Assembly: GCF_020171725.1 (NCBI RefSeq)
Contig: NZ_JAIVAJ010000005.1
Coordinates: 372,001 to 436,000, forward strand
Reading direction: 5' to 3'
Origin: Halobacillus litoralis
Lineage (GTDB): Bacteria; Bacillota; Bacilli; Bacillales; Halobacillaceae
Length of the DNA: 64,000 nucleotides
Shown here: positions 61,175 to 64,000 of the stretch, in pieces
Layout of the letters: the number at the start of each line of letters is the position of its first letter
Position numbering within the stretch: the first letter of the stretch is position 1
Position numbers and translations under genes: made by a program
Notes under the pieces: model-generated
Told to the model about the DNA's origin: nothing
The model's database searches: none
The model's input: the letters and a program-made list of their open reading frames with translations, nothing else

Positions 61175-63094
61175 TTAATTCATATATCGCAACAAGAAGC
61201 ATTCGCTCGGCTCAAGTTCAAGCTTGAGCTCCCCGTTTCGTGCACGGAAAATCCGCTTCTTGTTTTCAAGGTGCTGCCATTTCCCTTTTTCCACTTGAAG
61301 CGTGACGTGATGCTTTTGACCAAGGCTTCGGTTGTATAAGTAGATGACCCGCTCATCGGTCGCCTTCTCACCAAAGGCATCAAGACCATTCGTTGTCGAG
61401 CGTTCGAATCCGTACACATCTTCATGAAGCTCATAAGACTTAAATTCACCCGTCCGCATCGACGTATGGGACTGTCTCCACTCCCCGATCTTCTTATACC
61501 ATTGAAGGAGGTCTTTGTTTTCCCTGCCCCATGGATAGGGTTTCCGGTTATCCGGATCAGCACCTCCGCTTACGCCTGCTTCATCTCCATAATACAGTGA
61601 CGGGACTCCCGGAAATGCATAGAGCCACAAGCTTAATGCTTTGATTTGGCGAAAGATCTGGTGTCGTTTATCCTCATCTGACCATTCGTCTGGAAGAAAC
61701 CCTTCCAACATCGTATAAATGCGCTCCACATCGTGACTGGACAGCATATTCATTACAGAATAAAAGTAATGCCTCGGGTAGTGCTCGGCAAGGGTGGTCA
61801 GCGTCCGGTGTACGTACCTTGCATCTACTTCACCTCTCATAAAGTCAAGCATGATCCGGCGCAGCGGATAGTTCATGACCGAGTCGAGCACGCCACCCAA
61901 AAAGTAATCACGACGGTTACCGTAAGCCGTTTTGTTAGAGGCGTCTTCCCACACTTCACCCAGAAGCACACTTGAAGGATTGACCTTCTTCAACTGCCTG
62001 TAAATCTGACTGATGAGATCGTCGGTCAGTTCGTCGGCCACATCCAGTCTCCAATGGTGGATACCCGATTTCTGCCATGTCTTAATGACGCTGTCCTCAT
62101 TGTGTACGAGGAAGCGCTGGTAATGGTCGTTCTCTTTGTTCAATGTCGGCAGTGTTCCGACACCCCACCAGGCGTCATATTCATCCGGATGGTGATGGAA
62201 GGAATACCAAGGATAGTAGGTAGATCCCTTCGATTGATACGCCCCTACAGAATCGTATTCTCCCTCACGATTAAAGTAGATGCTGTTACTTCCCGTGTGA
62301 CTGAACACACCGTCGAGCATCACTTCGATTTTCTTTTTCTTCGCTTCTTTAATGAGCGTCTCCAAGTCTTCCTTCGTTCCAAGGAGCGGATCAACTTTGT
62401 GATAGTCTCCTGTGTCGTAACGGTGGTTACTTTCCGCTTCAAAAATTGGGTTCAAATAAAGGACTGTGACACCAAGTGATGCGATATAATCGAGTTTTTC
62501 AGTAATCCCGTTCAAATTCCCACCGAAGAAGTCCCACCGAATCACTTCTCCACGCTCATTCCGGATATAGACCGGATCATTTTCCCAATGAGCATGAATC
62601 AAGCTGGTTTTCGGTGCTTTGGACGGATCGACCTCCCCTGAGCTGTAAAAGCGATCCGGGAAGATTTGATACATCGTCGCATGCTTCCACCATCCAGGGG
62701 TTTCATAATCCGGATCGTAGACGGTGATCTGCCAGGAAGGAGGTACGTGGTCGTAGACCTTCCCCTCTCCGCTCTCCAAGATGTTTTCTCTTCCGTAATA
62801 AAGCGAATGGTCCGGGCAGACGACTTCAAAGTAATACCAAACAAGCTGAGGATCTGTCGGCATATGAAGCGTCGCCTCAAAGGAATTGTAATGATGCTCT
62901 TCGCTGTAAAGATCCATCTCTACCGTTCTTTCTTCATCGGTTCGATCTAAGATGTAGTGTAAAATGACGTGCTGAACGTCGAAATGAGTGTGGATATCAA
63001 TCGTCAAGGAAACAGAGGAACCCTTCGGTGCAGCACCGAAAGGCTCCCTATACGCTTCCTCAAAGCTGTGGTGGTACATCTCTTTTTGTCTCAC
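61175..63094 (-). CDS. GH13 alpha-glycosidase (neopullulanase/cyclomaltodextrinase type)
   Basis: The 639-residue enzyme has an N-terminal domain (about 1-130) of the CBM34 type seen in maltogenic amylases and neopullulanases, then the GH13 barrel. Motifs are MLDGVFSHTG (region I), WRLDVADEL (nucleophile Asp, region II), LLGEVWEDA (acid/base Glu, region III) and MLSSHDVERI (region IV). The YQIFPDRF segment is typical. It would cut cyclodextrins, pullulan or short maltodextrins in the cytosol, since no signal peptide is present. GTG at 63094 has AGGAGG 8 bases upstream. It follows the glycogen phosphorylase gene by 20 bases. Confidence 0.92.
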   Translation of the reverse strand: MRQKEMYHHSFEEAYREPFGAAPKGSSVSLTIDIHTHFDVQHVILHYILDRTDEERTVEMDLYSEEHHYNSFEATLHMPTDPQLVWYYFEVVCPDHSLYYGRENILESGEGKVYDHVPPSWQITVYDPDYETPGWWKHATMYQIFPDRFYSSGEVDPSKAPKTSLIHAHWENDPVYIRNERGEVIRWDFFGGNLNGITEKLDYIASLGVTVLYLNPIFEAESNHRYDTGDYHKVDPLLGTKEDLETLIKEAKKKKIEVMLDGVFSHTGSNSIYFNREGEYDSVGAYQSKGSTYYPWYSFHHHPDEYDAWWGVGTLPTLNKENDHYQRFLVHNEDSVIKTWQKSGIHHWRLDVADELTDDLISQIYRQLKKVNPSSVLLGEVWEDASNKTAYGNRRDYFLGGVLDSVMNYPLRRIMLDFMRGEVDARYVHRTLTTLAEHYPRHYFYSVMNMLSSHDVERIYTMLEGFLPDEWSDEDKRHQIFRQIKALSLWLYAFPGVPSLYYGDEAGVSGGADPDNRKPYPWGRENKDLLQWYKKIGEWRQSHTSMRTGEFKSYELHEDVYGFERSTTNGLDAFGEKATDERVIYLYNRSLGQKHHVTLQVEKGKWQHLENKKRIFRARNGELKLELEPSECFLLRYMN

Positions 63095-63114
63095 AGGAAA
63101 GGCCTCCTAAAACA

Positions 63115-64000
63115 TCACTTTAGCGATTGCACTCGTTCAATCTGCCAGATATCACGGGCGTATTCCTGAATGGTCCGGTCACTCGAGAAGGCACCGGAAT
63201 GAGCGATGTTCACTAAGCTCTTCGCATTCCATAGGCGTTTACGCTGGTAATCCTGACTGACTTTCTTTTGAATATGAACATAATCAGCAAAGTCTTTTAA
63301 TACAAAGTATTCATCATTATGATGGATGAGTGCGTCATAAAGCTCCTGGAAATCCGTCTCTCCTTTCGAGAACGGACTGTAGTGCACGAGCTGGTCAAGA
63401 ACGTTGCGGATTCGTTCGTCCTGCTCATACACCTCTCGTGACGAGTAGCCGCCACTACGGTAATACTCCAACACTTCATCAGAGCTTAATCCAAAGGTGT
63501 AGATGTTCTCATCACCAACGAAATCGTGAATTTCCACGTTGGCTCCGTCCATCGTACCAACTGTCAGGGCCCCGTTCATCATGAACTTCATGTTCCCGGT
63601 TCCGGAAGCTTCTTTACTTGCTGTGGAGATTTGCTCACTGACGTTGGCTGCAGGAATGATTTTCTCTGCCAATGATACAGAATAGTTCGGAAGGAACACG
63701 ACTTTGATATACGGGTTCACATCCGCGTCGTTGTTGACGACATGTGCAATTCGATTGATCAACTGAATCACTTTCTTAGCAAAATGGTAGCCTGAGGCTG
63801 CTTTAGCTCCGAAGAAAAATGTGCGTGGGACGATTTCAAGCGTCGGGTCTGCTTTTAACTCATTGTATAAGTGCATAATATGAAGGGCATTCATCAATTG
63901 ACGCTTGTAGCCATGCAGTCGCTTAATCTGGACGTCAAAAATAGATTCGGGGTCGACTGTAATTCCCTGTGTTTCACTTACCCAGTTTGCAAAGGAGCGT
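63115..64000 (-). CDS. glgP: Glycogen/maltodextrin phosphorylase, C-terminal part (partial)
   Basis: The gene enters from the right edge; about 295 C-terminal residues are visible, of about 800 expected. The PLP lysine lies in EASGTGNMKFMMNGA, and DVQIKRLHGYKRQLM and GTMDGANVEI are family signatures. The enzyme splits alpha-1,4-glucan with phosphate to glucose 1-phosphate. The downstream GH13 gene, 20 bases away, would shorten or debranch related glucans, so the two form a glucan-degradation operon. Confidence 0.93.
   Translation of the reverse strand, partial: RSFANWVSETQGITVDPESIFDVQIKRLHGYKRQLMNALHIMHLYNELKADPTLEIVPRTFFFGAKAASGYHFAKKVIQLINRIAHVVNNDADVNPYIKVVFLPNYSVSLAEKIIPAANVSEQISTASKEASGTGNMKFMMNGALTVGTMDGANVEIHDFVGDENIYTFGLSSDEVLEYYRSGGYSSREVYEQDERIRNVLDQLVHYSPFSKGETDFQELYDALIHHNDEYFVLKDFADYVHIQKKVSQDYQRKRLWNAKSLVNIAHSGAFSSDRTIQEYARDIWQIERVQSLK

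Overview
The window is chromosomal DNA from a low-to-moderate GC, moderately halophilic member of the Bacillaceae. Halobacillus or a close relative fits best. The reasons are strong AAGGAGG-type ribosome binding sites, clear Bacillus-type operons (thrC, ku/ligD, yrk sulfur genes, ftsX, LTA synthase, glutamate synthase), acidic proteins, an ectoine-hydrolase-like gene, and a cassette that would build an aspartate-bridged (A4-type) cell wall. The L-Orn/D-Asp wall is a known trait of Halobacillus. The genus call is an inference.

Layout. 1-10.2 kb: a CAP-domain lipoprotein, a small Cys-rich protein, a PLP trans-sulfuration-type enzyme with an ectoine-hydrolase-like M24 protein, threonine synthase with an aldo/keto reductase, an S-layer-anchored SGNH esterase, and a chemoreceptor. 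10.2-15.7 kb: a PucR-type regulator, a Fic toxin with its small VbhA-like antitoxin, and divergent Ku and LigD for end joining. 15.7-21.7 kb: a four-gene fatty acyl-CoA degradation operon with an exact CcpA cre site, and a HAD phosphatase. 21.7-27.2 kb: a persulfide/sulfane-sulfur detoxification locus under CstR (yrkD-E-rhodanese-F-H-I-J). Copies of one operator, ATACC-N5-GGGTAT, sit in front of several genes, including a DUF302 gene before the locus and a membrane rhodanese-like gene 9 kb beyond it. 27.3-34.3 kb: an LTA synthase, a ParR/ParM-like pair with a TGTACAC-rich putative centromere, and a TlpA-like thioredoxin with a membrane partner. 34.4-36.6 kb: an M23 peptidoglycan hydrolase and FtsX without an adjacent FtsE. 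37.1-40.9 kb: the aspartate racemase / MurE-like ligase / ATP-grasp ligase operon. 41.1-48.5 kb: RDD, SpoIIM-like and a MoxR-DUF58-DUF4129 membrane-stress type cluster. 48.6-64 kb: a NERD protein, a 51-bp tandem hairpin repeat, an M20 dipeptidase, glutamate synthase (gltD, gltB), a YihY/BrkB membrane protein, a flavoprotein oxidase, and a GH13 glycosidase with the end of glycogen phosphorylase.

Three copies of a structured intergenic repeat (about 1.34-1.57, 8.10-8.29 and 43.40-43.52 kb) share inner blocks and terminal inverted repeats. No rRNA, tRNA, CRISPR array, prophage or intact insertion sequence was seen. The most interesting items are the CstR operator set, the D-Asp cell-wall operon, the chromosomal ParMR system with its repeats, the compact Fic toxin-antitoxin pair, and the tandem hairpin array.
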